Source: Mesorhizobium sp. B2-7-1
Lineage (GTDB): Bacteria; Pseudomonadota; Alphaproteobacteria; Rhizobiales; Rhizobiaceae
NCBI RefSeq assembly: GCF_006440735.1
Contig: NZ_VFUA01000075.1
Coordinates: 1-32,733 of the forward strand
Reading direction: 5' to 3'
Length of the DNA stretch: 32,733 nt
Positions 26,218 to 32,341 of this stretch are shown piece after piece (the stretch's first letter is position 1; each line of letters starts with the position of its first letter). The notes under the pieces were generated by a model that made no database searches, was not told the origin of the DNA, and worked only from the letters and a program-made list of their open reading frames with translations. Position numbers and translations under genes: made by a program.

Positions 26218-26553
26218 ATGCTGCACGATCCCACCCAGCTCGACCTGATGTTCCAGGCACTCGCCGATCCCGCGCGGCGGCAGATGGTGGATCGGCTGTC
26301 GCGTGGACCGGCATCGGTCAGCCAGCTGGCGGAACCGCTGGCGATGTCATTGTCGGCCGTCGTCCAGCATCTCAACGTGCTCGAGGCGAGCGGCCTGGTC
26401 AGGACCGAGAAGCTTGGCCGGGTCCGAACATGCCAGATCGAGCCGCAGGCGCTTCGGGCCGCCGAGCACTGGATCAACGAGCGGCGGCTCGCCTGGGAGC
26501 GCCGGCTCGACCGCCTCGGCGATTTCCTCGCTGAAACCAACGATGAAAGCTGA
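26218..26553 (+). CDS. ArsR-family transcriptional repressor
   Basis: A 111-residue winged-helix protein: MFQALADPARRQMVDRLSRG, then the recognition part SVSQLAEPLAMSLSAVVQHL and NVLEASGLVRTEKLGR. It has only one cysteine (in RVRTCQIEP), so it lacks the metal-binding CxC box of classic ArsR/SmtB and belongs to the non-metal, SRPBCC-linked group. It begins 6 bases after the GST gene and ends 12 bases before the SRPBCC gene. It probably represses this operon through the repeat at 25510-25525. Confidence 0.92.
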   Translation: MLHDPTQLDLMFQALADPARRQMVDRLSRGPASVSQLAEPLAMSLSAVVQHLNVLEASGLVRTEKLGRVRTCQIEPQALRAAEHWINERRLAWERRLDRLGDFLAETNDES

Positions 26554-26565
26554 AGGGTCCCCCTC

Positions 26566-27027
26566 ATGAGCGAACGATCCGTCGTCCATTCCACCTTCGT
26601 CATCGAGCGCGTCTATCCGGCGGCGCCGGAGAAGGTCTATTTCGCGCTGAGCGATCCGGCGGCCAAGAAGCGCTGGTTCGTCGATCCCGACAACCCGATG
26701 CCCAGCCGGCATGAGATGGATTTTCGCGTTGGCGGCAAGGAAGTGAATGCCGGCTGTCCCAGCGACGGGCAGATGCATTTCTACAACGCGGTCTATCAGG
26801 ATATCGTGCCCAACCGGCGCATCGTCTATAGCTATGAGCTCCTGTTCGGCGAAACCCGGGTCTCGGTGTCGCTCGCGACGATCGAGCTCATCGCGCAGGG
26901 CAAGGGAACGCGACTTGTCCTGACGGAGCAGGGGGCCTTCTTCGACGGCATCGATACGCCGGCCACCCGCGAGCATGGCACCGGCGAATTGCTGGATGCG
27001 CTCGGGGCGGCCTTGGCGGTGAATTGA
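26566..27027 (+). CDS. SRPBCC-family (AHSA1-like) protein
   Basis: A 153-residue START/AHSA1-type protein: VIERVYPAAPEKVYFALSDP at the N-terminus, KKRWFVDPDN, an inner MDFRVGGKEV strand, and the C-terminal helix with GTGELLDALGAAL. The fold makes a deep hydrophobic pocket for small ligands. It follows the ArsR gene by 12 bases, and ArsR-SRPBCC pairs are a common bacterial pattern, so it may bind or process the compound that the regulator responds to. The start ATG follows a GGGTCCCCC-type region, so the ribosome site is only moderate. Confidence 0.9.
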   Translation: MSERSVVHSTFVIERVYPAAPEKVYFALSDPAAKKRWFVDPDNPMPSRHEMDFRVGGKEVNAGCPSDGQMHFYNAVYQDIVPNRRIVYSYELLFGETRVSVSLATIELIAQGKGTRLVLTEQGAFFDGIDTPATREHGTGELLDALGAALAVN

Positions 27028-27056
27028 GTTCCGAGCTGCCGGCGCCGGTTGCGGCC

Positions 27057-27183
27057 TAGAGCGTTTCACCGTTTCACGGAAACGGCGAACCGCTCTATCT
27101 CTTTGTTTTGACGCAATTCCGGATGGAAAGTTACGGCGAACACGCCGAACTTAACCGCTCACACTTTTCCTGGAATTGCTCTA
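27057..27183. repeat. Rhizobial-type intergenic palindromic repeat, copy 2
   Basis: Copy of the 6966-7081 element. The first stem, AGAGCGTTTCACCGTTTC pairing back to GAACCGCTCT, is a near-perfect 39-base palindrome; a second arm pair is CAATTCC / GGAATTG. Its right end meets the stop of the degraded gene at 27181, and that gene's shifted reading frame runs on into it. Confidence 0.82.
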
Positions 27184-27565
27184 TGGCCCGATCAGCTTTT
27201 CGCGCCCCTGCGGTTCCACCATCCTGAGCCGGGTTTTGGGTCCGTCGGGGTCGAGGATGACTTTCATCATTGCCGCCGACGAAACTCAATCCGGCGCTGG
27301 CGCTCGATGCGGCTATCTTGACCGATGGCTGGCCATCCTCGGTGATAAGACGGAACAGCACGGTCTCAGCTTGTCCGTCTTTCGCCGGCAGGATCGAAAT
27401 GCTGGAGCGTACCCGCCCCTGGCCGTCAACGATCTGAAGCCCGCTGCCGCGCAGGATGCCTGGTTGGTCCTGTGCCCTTGCTGGCAGGACTTGCGTCAAG
27501 ACTATGCCGGCAAGCAAAAGCAGATTGATCGCCGTCAAGGCGCCAAGAATCGTGTCGCGGCGCAT
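27181..27565 (-). pseudogene. Small membrane-anchored or exported protein, frameshifted
   Basis: The N-terminal part is intact: MRRDTILGALTAINLLLLAG, a hydrophobic signal or anchor (about 7-30), then ILRGSGLQIVDGQGRVRSSI and GLSFVGGNDES. At 27261-27271 the frame breaks: a neighbouring frame continues with KVILDPDGPKTRLRMVEPQG REKLIGP and a natural TAG at 27181-27183, while the opening frame reads 50 more codons of proline/arginine-rich sequence into the repeat. GGAGG precedes the ATG. A one- or two-base indel, or a sequencing error, explains it. The function of this short family is unknown. Confidence 0.72.
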
Positions 27566-27636
27566 CGGGTATCCTCCAAGAGCAATTTCGGGAAACCGCA
27601 GCGATTCTAGTCCGCAATTGCGTCAAGCGGATATTG

Positions 27637-27663
27637 GAGCGGCTTCATCAGAGCGAGCCGCTC
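27637..27663 (-). terminator. Stem-loop after the second ArsR gene
   Basis: GAGCGGCT / AGCCGCTC, 8-bp arms with an 11-base loop, 7 bases past the ArsR stop on the minus strand. There is no T-tract, so termination is uncertain. Confidence 0.4.
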
Positions 27664-27669
27664 TACAAA

Positions 27670-27945
27670 TCATTCGCCCGGCGCCGTTTCCCAGAACTGG
27701 TCGAGCCAGATGTTGAGCCTGAGGAAGCCAGCGCTGCTGACGGCATAGACGCGCCTTGTGCCTTCGGCCTTGGCGTTGACCAGGCCGGCGTCGAGCAGGA
27801 CTTTGAGATGCTGGGAAACCGCCGGGCGCGAGACCGGCAAGCCGGCAGCCAATTCGTTCACCGTCTTCGGGCCGCGCCGGAGTTCTTCCAAGAGATAGCG
27901 CCGGTTGGGATCGGCTATCGCCACGAAGGCGTCAGAAAACATCAT
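27670..27945 (-). CDS. ArsR-family transcriptional regulator
   Basis: A 91-residue winged-helix protein: MMFSDAFVAIADPNRRYLLE, then KTVNELAAGLPVSRPAVSQH and LKVLLDAGLVNAKAEGTRRV. No cysteine metal box is visible. I chose the first of two adjacent ATGs (27945); the second (27942) has better spacing from AAAGG. The frame is open to a TTG at 27981. It starts 33 bases after the stop of the MFS gene on the same strand and may be co-transcribed with it. A partial AACTATTGGTT dyad at 27980-27990 lies just upstream. Confidence 0.85.
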   Translation of the reverse strand: MMFSDAFVAIADPNRRYLLEELRRGPKTVNELAAGLPVSRPAVSQHLKVLLDAGLVNAKAEGTRRVYAVSSAGFLRLNIWLDQFWETAPGE

Positions 27946-27977
27946 GCCTTTATTTGTGAGGCAAAGTCTTGCGAATC

Positions 27978-29225
27978 TCAACTATTGGTTTCAACCTTTC
28001 TGCGCGGATCGAGCCGGGTCGCCTCGGGCGTGACAGCGCGGTCCGCGGGTTGCGTCTTGAAGGCATCGCGGTTTTCGATCGGCACCGGCGCGCGGGCGCG
28101 GATACGCAGCAGCGTGTAGCCGGCGAGGCTGAGATGGGCGAGCGCGGTTGCCAGGAAAAGCCCTTCCGGCCGCACCGAGCCCATCAGCGCCGCGGCCAAA
28201 AGCGGGCCGATCATCGTGCCGAAGCCGTAGAGCAGGAGCAGGCCGCCGGAAATCTTGACGAAGTCCTCGGCGCGGGCGTGGTCGTTGGCATGCGCGACGG
28301 CGATCGAATAGAGCGTATAGGCGAAAGCGCCATAGGCGGCGGTTAGCGGGATAACGAAGACACCCGAACGCGGCGCGACCAGGAAGATCAGCACCGCGAC
28401 CAGGGCCGCGCCGAAGGCCGCGCCGGCCAGGACGAAGCGGCGGTCGGTCGTATCCGACAGGCGTCCGGCCGGGAGCTGCATGGCGGCGCCGGCGACGACC
28501 ACAAGGCTCATCATCAGCGCGATCTCGGCGGTCGATATGCCGATGCGCGCGCCGTAGACGGCGCCAAGCGTGCCCCAGGCGCCGTTGGCGATGCCGATCA
28601 GGAGGCAGGCCACCGCCGACACCGGCGAATTGGCGTAGAGGCCTTTGACGTCGAGCTTGACGTCCTGCAGGGGTTTGGGATGCGACTGCGTCGACACGGC
28701 GGTCGGAATGAGCGACAGGCAAAACAGGATGCCGGTGATCATGAACAGCGAGGCCGATCGCACATCGCCGCCGGCGACGATCATCTGGCCACCCATGATC
28801 GAGGCATAGGTGACCATCATGTAGAGACCGAAGACGGTGCCGCGGTTCTCGTTGGTGGCCTTCTCGTTCAGCCAGCTCTCGATCACCATGAAGGCGCCGG
28901 CCATGGTGAAGCCGGTGAAGGCGCGCAAAAGGATCCAGAAATATTCGTCGATGATGAGGCCGGTGAGCAGCGCGACGATCGCGCCCGACGCGGCGAAGGC
29001 GCCGAAGGCCCTGACATGGCCGGCGCGGCGCACGAGACGCGGCGCGAAGAAACACCCGGCGACGAAGCCGCCCGCCCAGGCTGTGCCCATCAGGCCGAGC
29101 GAAGCGGTCGAGAACCCTTCCACCTGGCCGCGCAGCGGGAGCAGCAGGCCGTGCAGGCCGGACGCCGCCAACAGGAAGGCCGTGCCGCGCAGCAGCGAGA
29201 GGATCGGTCGGTAGGTTGCAAACAT
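27978..29225 (-). CDS. MFS transporter
   Basis: A 415-residue protein with about 12 membrane helices. The N-terminal half has LRGTAFLLAASGLHGLLLPL, GLMGTAWAGGFVAGCFFAPR and the MFS loop RLVRRAGHVRAFG; the second half has SLVVVAGAAMQLPAGRLSDT followed by DRRFVL, the repeat of that loop motif. It resembles the YcaD-like branch of drug/sugar exporters. The substrate is unknown. The ArsR gene follows downstream on the same strand. The ribosome site before the ATG is weak. Confidence 0.9.
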   Translation of the reverse strand: MFATYRPILSLLRGTAFLLAASGLHGLLLPLRGQVEGFSTASLGLMGTAWAGGFVAGCFFAPRLVRRAGHVRAFGAFAASGAIVALLTGLIIDEYFWILLRAFTGFTMAGAFMVIESWLNEKATNENRGTVFGLYMMVTYASIMGGQMIVAGGDVRSASLFMITGILFCLSLIPTAVSTQSHPKPLQDVKLDVKGLYANSPVSAVACLLIGIANGAWGTLGAVYGARIGISTAEIALMMSLVVVAGAAMQLPAGRLSDTTDRRFVLAGAAFGAALVAVLIFLVAPRSGVFVIPLTAAYGAFAYTLYSIAVAHANDHARAEDFVKISGGLLLLYGFGTMIGPLLAAALMGSVRPEGLFLATALAHLSLAGYTLLRIRARAPVPIENRDAFKTQPADRAVTPEATRLDPRRKVETNS

Positions 29226-29306
29226 CGCTTGATCCGGGTTCGAGACACAGGGTCTGAAGACAGATGTATTCGGGCTTTTCGGCGGCGAGCGAGCACGCCG
29301 AAGAAT

Positions 29307-29501
29307 TTATCCGCGGCGGAACAGCGACTCGGCGGCGGATTTGGTGGCGCCCTTGGCGGTACGCTCGGCTTCCAGCCGGGCGATCTCGTCGCGCAGCAAT
29401 GCGATGCGCTCGGATAATTCGTCCACGGAAAGCAGCGACAGGTCCTGGCCGATCTCGTGCGGGCGCTGCTTCTTCTTGGGTTCGTCGTCGAAGATCGCCA
29501 T
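29307..29501 (-). CDS. DUF1192 small protein
   Basis: A 64-residue protein: MAIFDDEPKKKQRPHEIGQD, then a helix-forming coil LSVDELSERIALLRDEIARL with leucine heptads, ending in a basic tail (ESLFRRG). This matches DUF1192, a short alphaproteobacterial family of unknown role. The start is fixed by GGGAGGAG about 6 bases upstream. It sits 81 bases upstream of the MFS gene on the same strand. Confidence 0.88.
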   Translation of the reverse strand: MAIFDDEPKKKQRPHEIGQDLSLLSVDELSERIALLRDEIARLEAERTAKGATKSAAESLFRRG

Positions 29502-29553
29502 CCGTCGCTCCTCCCTTACTTGGCCATTTGCCTGATTTGACAATCAGCATACA

Positions 29554-29617
29554 TAGAGCAATTCCAGGAAAAGTGCGTAGCGGTTTTCCGTCCGGAATAG
29601 CGTAAGAACAAAGAGTT
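29554..29617. repeat. Partial copy of the intergenic repeat, reversed
   Basis: TAGAGCAATTCCAGGAAAAG is the reverse complement of the right end of the 6966-7081 and 27057-27183 elements. The CTATCTCTTTG-type inner box is seen as CAAAGAGTT at the right edge. The outer GTTTCACGGAAAC stem is missing, so this is a half element. It lies between the DUF1192 and oxidoreductase genes. Confidence 0.72.
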
Positions 29618-29673
29618 GGGGCGCCGATGCAAACTGCCGGCGATAGACCGGCATGTTGGGAGAACACGACATC

Positions 29674-30684
29674 ATGGCAAACGGACAGAAGCTGCCGGCG
29701 AAGATGACGGCCATCGCTATCTCGCAACCCGGCGGCCCAAGGGTACTGAAGCCGGAAACGCGCGACGTTCCCGTCCCCGGTCCTGGCGAATTGCTGATCC
29801 GGGTGCACGCCGCCGGCGTCAACCGGCCGGACGTCCAGCAGCGCAAGGGCGCCTATCCGCCGCCGCCCGGCGCGTCCGACCTGCCCGGCCTGGAAGTCTC
29901 GGGCGAGGTCGCCGCGCTCGGCGGCGAGATATCGCGCTGGCGCATCGGCGACCGGGTCTGCGCGCTGACGCCAGGCGGCGGCTACGCCGAATATGTCAAG
30001 GTTCATGAGGGCAGCGTGCTGCCGTTGCCGGCGGGTTTCACGCATACGGAAGCCGCGGCGGTTCCGGAAAACTACTTCACCGTCTGGCACAACGTGTTCG
30101 AGCGCGGCGGGCTGAAGAAGGGCGAGACGCTGCTTGTCCATGGCGGCTCGTCCGGCATCGGCACCACCGCCATCCAGCTTGCCTCGGCCTTCGGCGCCAC
30201 TGTGATCACCACAGCCGGCAGCAAGGAGAAATGCGACGCCTGCCTCAAGCTCGGCGCCGACCGGGCGGTCAACTATCGCGAGGAGGATTTCGTCGCCGCG
30301 GTGAAGGATGCGACCGGCGGCAAAGGCGCCGACGTCATCCTCGACATGGTCGGCGGCGACTATGTCGCGCGCAACTACGAAGCCGCGGCCGTCGAGGGGC
30401 GCATCGTCCAGATCGCCGTGCAGGCCGGCGCTGTCGCAAGCACCAATTTCGCAACGCTCATGGTCAAGCGCCTGACCCACACCGGCTCGACGCTGAGGCC
30501 GCGCACCGTCGAGTTCAAGGCGGCGATCGCCGCCGCGCTCGAGGCCCAGGTGTGGCCGCTGCTCAGCACGCGCAAGGTTGCCCCCGTCATGGACATGATC
30601 TTTCCGCTGACCGAAGCCTGGCGGGCCCATGAGCGGATGGAAGAGGGCGAGCATATAGGCAAGATCGTCCTCGACGTCGGCTAG
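29674..30684 (+). CDS. NAD(P)H-quinone oxidoreductase, zinc-free MDR family
   Basis: A 336-residue medium-chain reductase. The GroES-like N-terminal domain has VHAAGVNRPDVQQRKGAYPP and PGLEVSGEVAALG; the Rossmann domain has the nucleotide loop LLVHGGSSGIGTTAIQLASA (about 153-172) and GADRAVNYREEDF. The cysteine and histidine ligands of the zinc alcohol dehydrogenases are absent, which fits the quinone reductase / PIG3 group. It reduces quinones or enones with NADPH. I chose the ATG at 29674 (GGGAGA 10 bases upstream); an ATG at 29653 would add 7 residues. Its stop codon (30682-30684) is overlapped by the end of a palindromic element. Confidence 0.92.
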   Translation: MANGQKLPAKMTAIAISQPGGPRVLKPETRDVPVPGPGELLIRVHAAGVNRPDVQQRKGAYPPPPGASDLPGLEVSGEVAALGGEISRWRIGDRVCALTPGGGYAEYVKVHEGSVLPLPAGFTHTEAAAVPENYFTVWHNVFERGGLKKGETLLVHGGSSGIGTTAIQLASAFGATVITTAGSKEKCDACLKLGADRAVNYREEDFVAAVKDATGGKGADVILDMVGGDYVARNYEAAAVEGRIVQIAVQAGAVASTNFATLMVKRLTHTGSTLRPRTVEFKAAIAAALEAQVWPLLSTRKVAPVMDMIFPLTEAWRAHERMEEGEHIGKIVLDVG

Positions 30685-30882
30685 GATGGGTCGAGATTCA
30701 GGTGAGGCCGGGCTGCAAATGCTGGCCTTCTGCGCTTCCGGTGCTCACGTATTTTTTGGTTGCCGCATATCCTTGTCGGAAAACCGGAAACCACTTTTCC
30801 GGGACATGCGGAAGTACCCTCCGCTCCGGTTCTCGAAGCCCACCATTTTCGACTCGGCCTGACCTGAATGTCGACCCATCCT
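30683..30882. repeat. 200-bp palindromic element with nested repeat
   Basis: Terminal inverted arms of 28 bp (30683-30710 and 30855-30882) match at 26 positions. The symmetry continues inward (AAATGCTGGCCTTC against GAAGCCCACCATTT). At the centre, CGCATATCC...GGACATGCG around TCGGAAAACCGGAAACCAC resembles the GCATGATCTTTTCCG repeat at 21050, so one repeat may be nested in another. It has no ORF of note and fills most of the gap 30685-31040. Confidence 0.78.
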
Positions 30883-30930
30883 GGAGTTGGCGCGTGTCCC
30901 CCATTCCAAGCTGAACGAAGGCTTAATGGT

Positions 30931-30951
30931 GCAATGCACAAAACGCATTGC
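30931..30951 (+). promoter_or_regulatory. Palindrome upstream of the DUF1127 gene
   Basis: GCAATGC / GCATTGC, perfect 7-bp arms with a 7-base A/C-rich spacer, 90 bases before the ATG. Dyads of this size are typical activator or repressor sites. In related bacteria a LysR-type regulator (VtlR/LsrB) controls small DUF1127 genes; whether it binds here is inference. Confidence 0.4.
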
Positions 30952-31040
30952 GGCCATGCAAAAGCGTCCGTTCATTTCTTGAGCAAGCATGCCTATTTAC
31001 GCGGCATCAAGCGATTTGACCAAACGACTGGAGAACCAAA

Positions 31041-31181
31041 ATGAACCCCATCAGTGCTTTCCGTAAGTGGCGCATGTACAACGAGACCGTGCGTGAATTG
31101 AACAAGCTCAATGCCCGCCAGCTGAGCGACCTCGGCATCAACCGTGCCGACATCGAGCGTATCGCCCGCCAGGCGGTGTAA
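31041..31181 (+). CDS. DUF1127 small protein
   Basis: A 46-residue basic protein: MNPISAFRKWRMYNETVREL, NKLNARQLSDLGINRADIE, ending RIARQAV. The pattern L-x-x-L-xx-RQLxDLGIxRxDI is the DUF1127 (YjiS-like) signature, which has roles in RNA and metabolite turnover in Agrobacterium. GGAG lies 8 or so bases upstream. It is short of 60 codons but well supported by family and ribosome site. A GCAATGC palindrome lies upstream and a strong terminator downstream. Confidence 0.92.
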   Translation: MNPISAFRKWRMYNETVRELNKLNARQLSDLGINRADIERIARQAV

Positions 31182-31186
31182 TCAGA

Positions 31187-31209
31187 CCCGGCCCGACCGC
31201 AAGGCCGGG
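31187..31209 (+). other. Stem-loop just after the DUF1127 stop
   Basis: CCCGGCC / GGCCGGG, 7-bp arms with a 9-base loop, 6 bases past the stop. No T-tract follows. It may protect the 3' end of the message; the real terminator comes at 31264-31298. The rest of 31182-31570 holds only this stem, that terminator and a repeat. Confidence 0.45.
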
Positions 31210-31263
31210 CTGCGACATGCAAGCCAGAGCCGTCGAGACGCTTGCTTTGTTTCCGGTTCCGAG

Positions 31264-31298
31264 CCCGCTGGACCTCGTCCAGCGGGTTTTGTCTTTTT
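31264..31298 (+). terminator. Intrinsic terminator of the DUF1127 transcript
   Basis: CCCGCTGGAC, loop CTC, GTCCAGCGGG, then TTTTGTCTTTTT. A 10-bp perfect stem with a T-tract, 83 bases after the stop. The 80-base 3' region could hold a small RNA, but nothing in it proves one. Confidence 0.9.
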
Positions 31299-31303
31299 AA
31301 GGG

Positions 31304-31411
31304 CTTAAAGCGCGCCGCGCTGAAACGGATTCAGGCGACGCGCTTTAAGTCTTTGTTTTGATGCATGTCGTCCCGCCAAAACCGCTGCGCACTTTTGGGC
31401 GACATGCATTA
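31304..31411. repeat. Two-stem intergenic repeat (GCATGTCG family)
   Basis: First stem: CTTAAAGCGCG / CGCGCTTTAAG. Second stem: ATGCATGTCG / CGACATGCAT around CCAAAACCGCTGCGCACTTTTGG. The central CTTTGTTTTGA box is also present in the 27057 element (CTTTGTTTTGACG), which links the two families. A small fragment lies at 792-819. Confidence 0.8.
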
Positions 31412-31570
31412 AAAGCGCACCGCGCCCGGGTGACGTGCTGCGATCGACCGCTTTCCCAAAAACATTGCGAAAACGCCAGGGAGCGTTTATACAGGCCGCG
31501 AATTTCCCATTTTGGTGGCTCTAAACCACCGCCCGCGCGGGAACGCGGGCGAACGAGAAGGATTTTTGAT

Positions 31571-32269
31571 ATGGCCAATTCGCTGCTGATGCCCAAGGCG
31601 ACCGCCGTCTGGCTGGTCGACAACACCGCGCTCTCCTTCGAGCAGATCGCGCAGTTCTGCGGGCTGCATCCGCTCGAGGTCAAGGCGATCGCCGACGGCG
31701 AGTCGGCGCAGGGCATCAAGGGCATGGACCCGATCATCACCGGCCAGCTGACGCGCGACGAGATCGCTCGCGGCGAGAAGGACATCAACTACCGGCTGAA
31801 GCTGTCGGAGCCGAAGGTGCGGGTGCCGGAATCGAAGCGCAAGGGCCCGCGCTACACGCCGCTGTCGAAGCGCCAGGACCGGCCGAACGCCATCCTGTGG
31901 CTGGTGCGCAACCATCCCGAGCTCAAGGACGCGCAGATCTCGCGTCTTGTCGGCACCACCAAGTCGACGATCGAGCAGATCCGCGAGCGCAAGCACTGGA
32001 ATTCGGCCAATCTGCAGCCCATGGATCCGGTGACGCTCGGCCTCACCTCGCAGATCGACCTCGACCTCGAAGTCAACCGCGCCTCGCGCGGCCGCGAGCC
32101 GGCGCAGCCGGTTGGCGACACGCTGCTGCCCGCCGCGCTCACCGAACGGCTGGTGCCCGCGCCGGAGAAGCCGAAGGACGAGGATCAGGAGCTCGACGCC
32201 AACGCCGTCTTCGCCAAGCTCTCGGCGCTCAAGTCGAAGGACAAGGACGAGGACGACGACCAGGAGTAA
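31571..32269 (+). CDS. trcR: Cell-cycle transcriptional regulator TrcR (DUF1013)
   Basis: A 232-residue DUF1013 protein: MANSLLMPKATAVWLVDNTA, then LSFEQIAQFCGLHPLEVKAI (helix-turn-helix-like) and GMDPIITGQLTRDEI, the second HTH-like part DAQISRLVGTTKSTIEQIRE, and an acidic, lysine-rich tail (LSALKSKDKDEDDDQE). The family is nearly universal in alphaproteobacteria, and TrcR associates with RNA polymerase in Caulobacter. The ATG at 31571 follows AAGGA by 8 bases; the frame is open farther upstream, but that part has no family features. A strong terminator follows at 32288-32317. Confidence 0.93.
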   Translation: MANSLLMPKATAVWLVDNTALSFEQIAQFCGLHPLEVKAIADGESAQGIKGMDPIITGQLTRDEIARGEKDINYRLKLSEPKVRVPESKRKGPRYTPLSKRQDRPNAILWLVRNHPELKDAQISRLVGTTKSTIEQIRERKHWNSANLQPMDPVTLGLTSQIDLDLEVNRASRGREPAQPVGDTLLPAALTERLVPAPEKPKDEDQELDANAVFAKLSALKSKDKDEDDDQE

Positions 32270-32287
32270 GCGCCCGGCGCGACCAAC

Positions 32288-32317
32288 AAAAAAGCCCGCT
32301 TCGAGGCGGGCTTTTTT
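32288..32317. terminator. Bidirectional terminator between trcR and the WYL gene
   Basis: AAAAAAGCCCGC, a 6-base loop, then GCGGGCTTTTTT. Symmetrical A- and T-tracts let it work in both directions for two convergent genes. Confidence 0.92.
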
Positions 32318-32341
32318 GTCGGACAATGGCTTGGGAGGAAG

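Noticed and set aside
27980..27990. AACTATTGGTT dyad as operator of the second ArsR gene
   Set aside because: Only 8 of 11 positions are symmetrical and it lies at the 3' end of the MFS coding region; too weak to list as a feature.
27991..30654. An 887-codon open frame on the minus strand across three genes
   Set aside because: It runs antisense to the oxidoreductase, and its minus-strand reading of the MFS gene is out of frame. No recognisable domain appears; the real genes explain the region.
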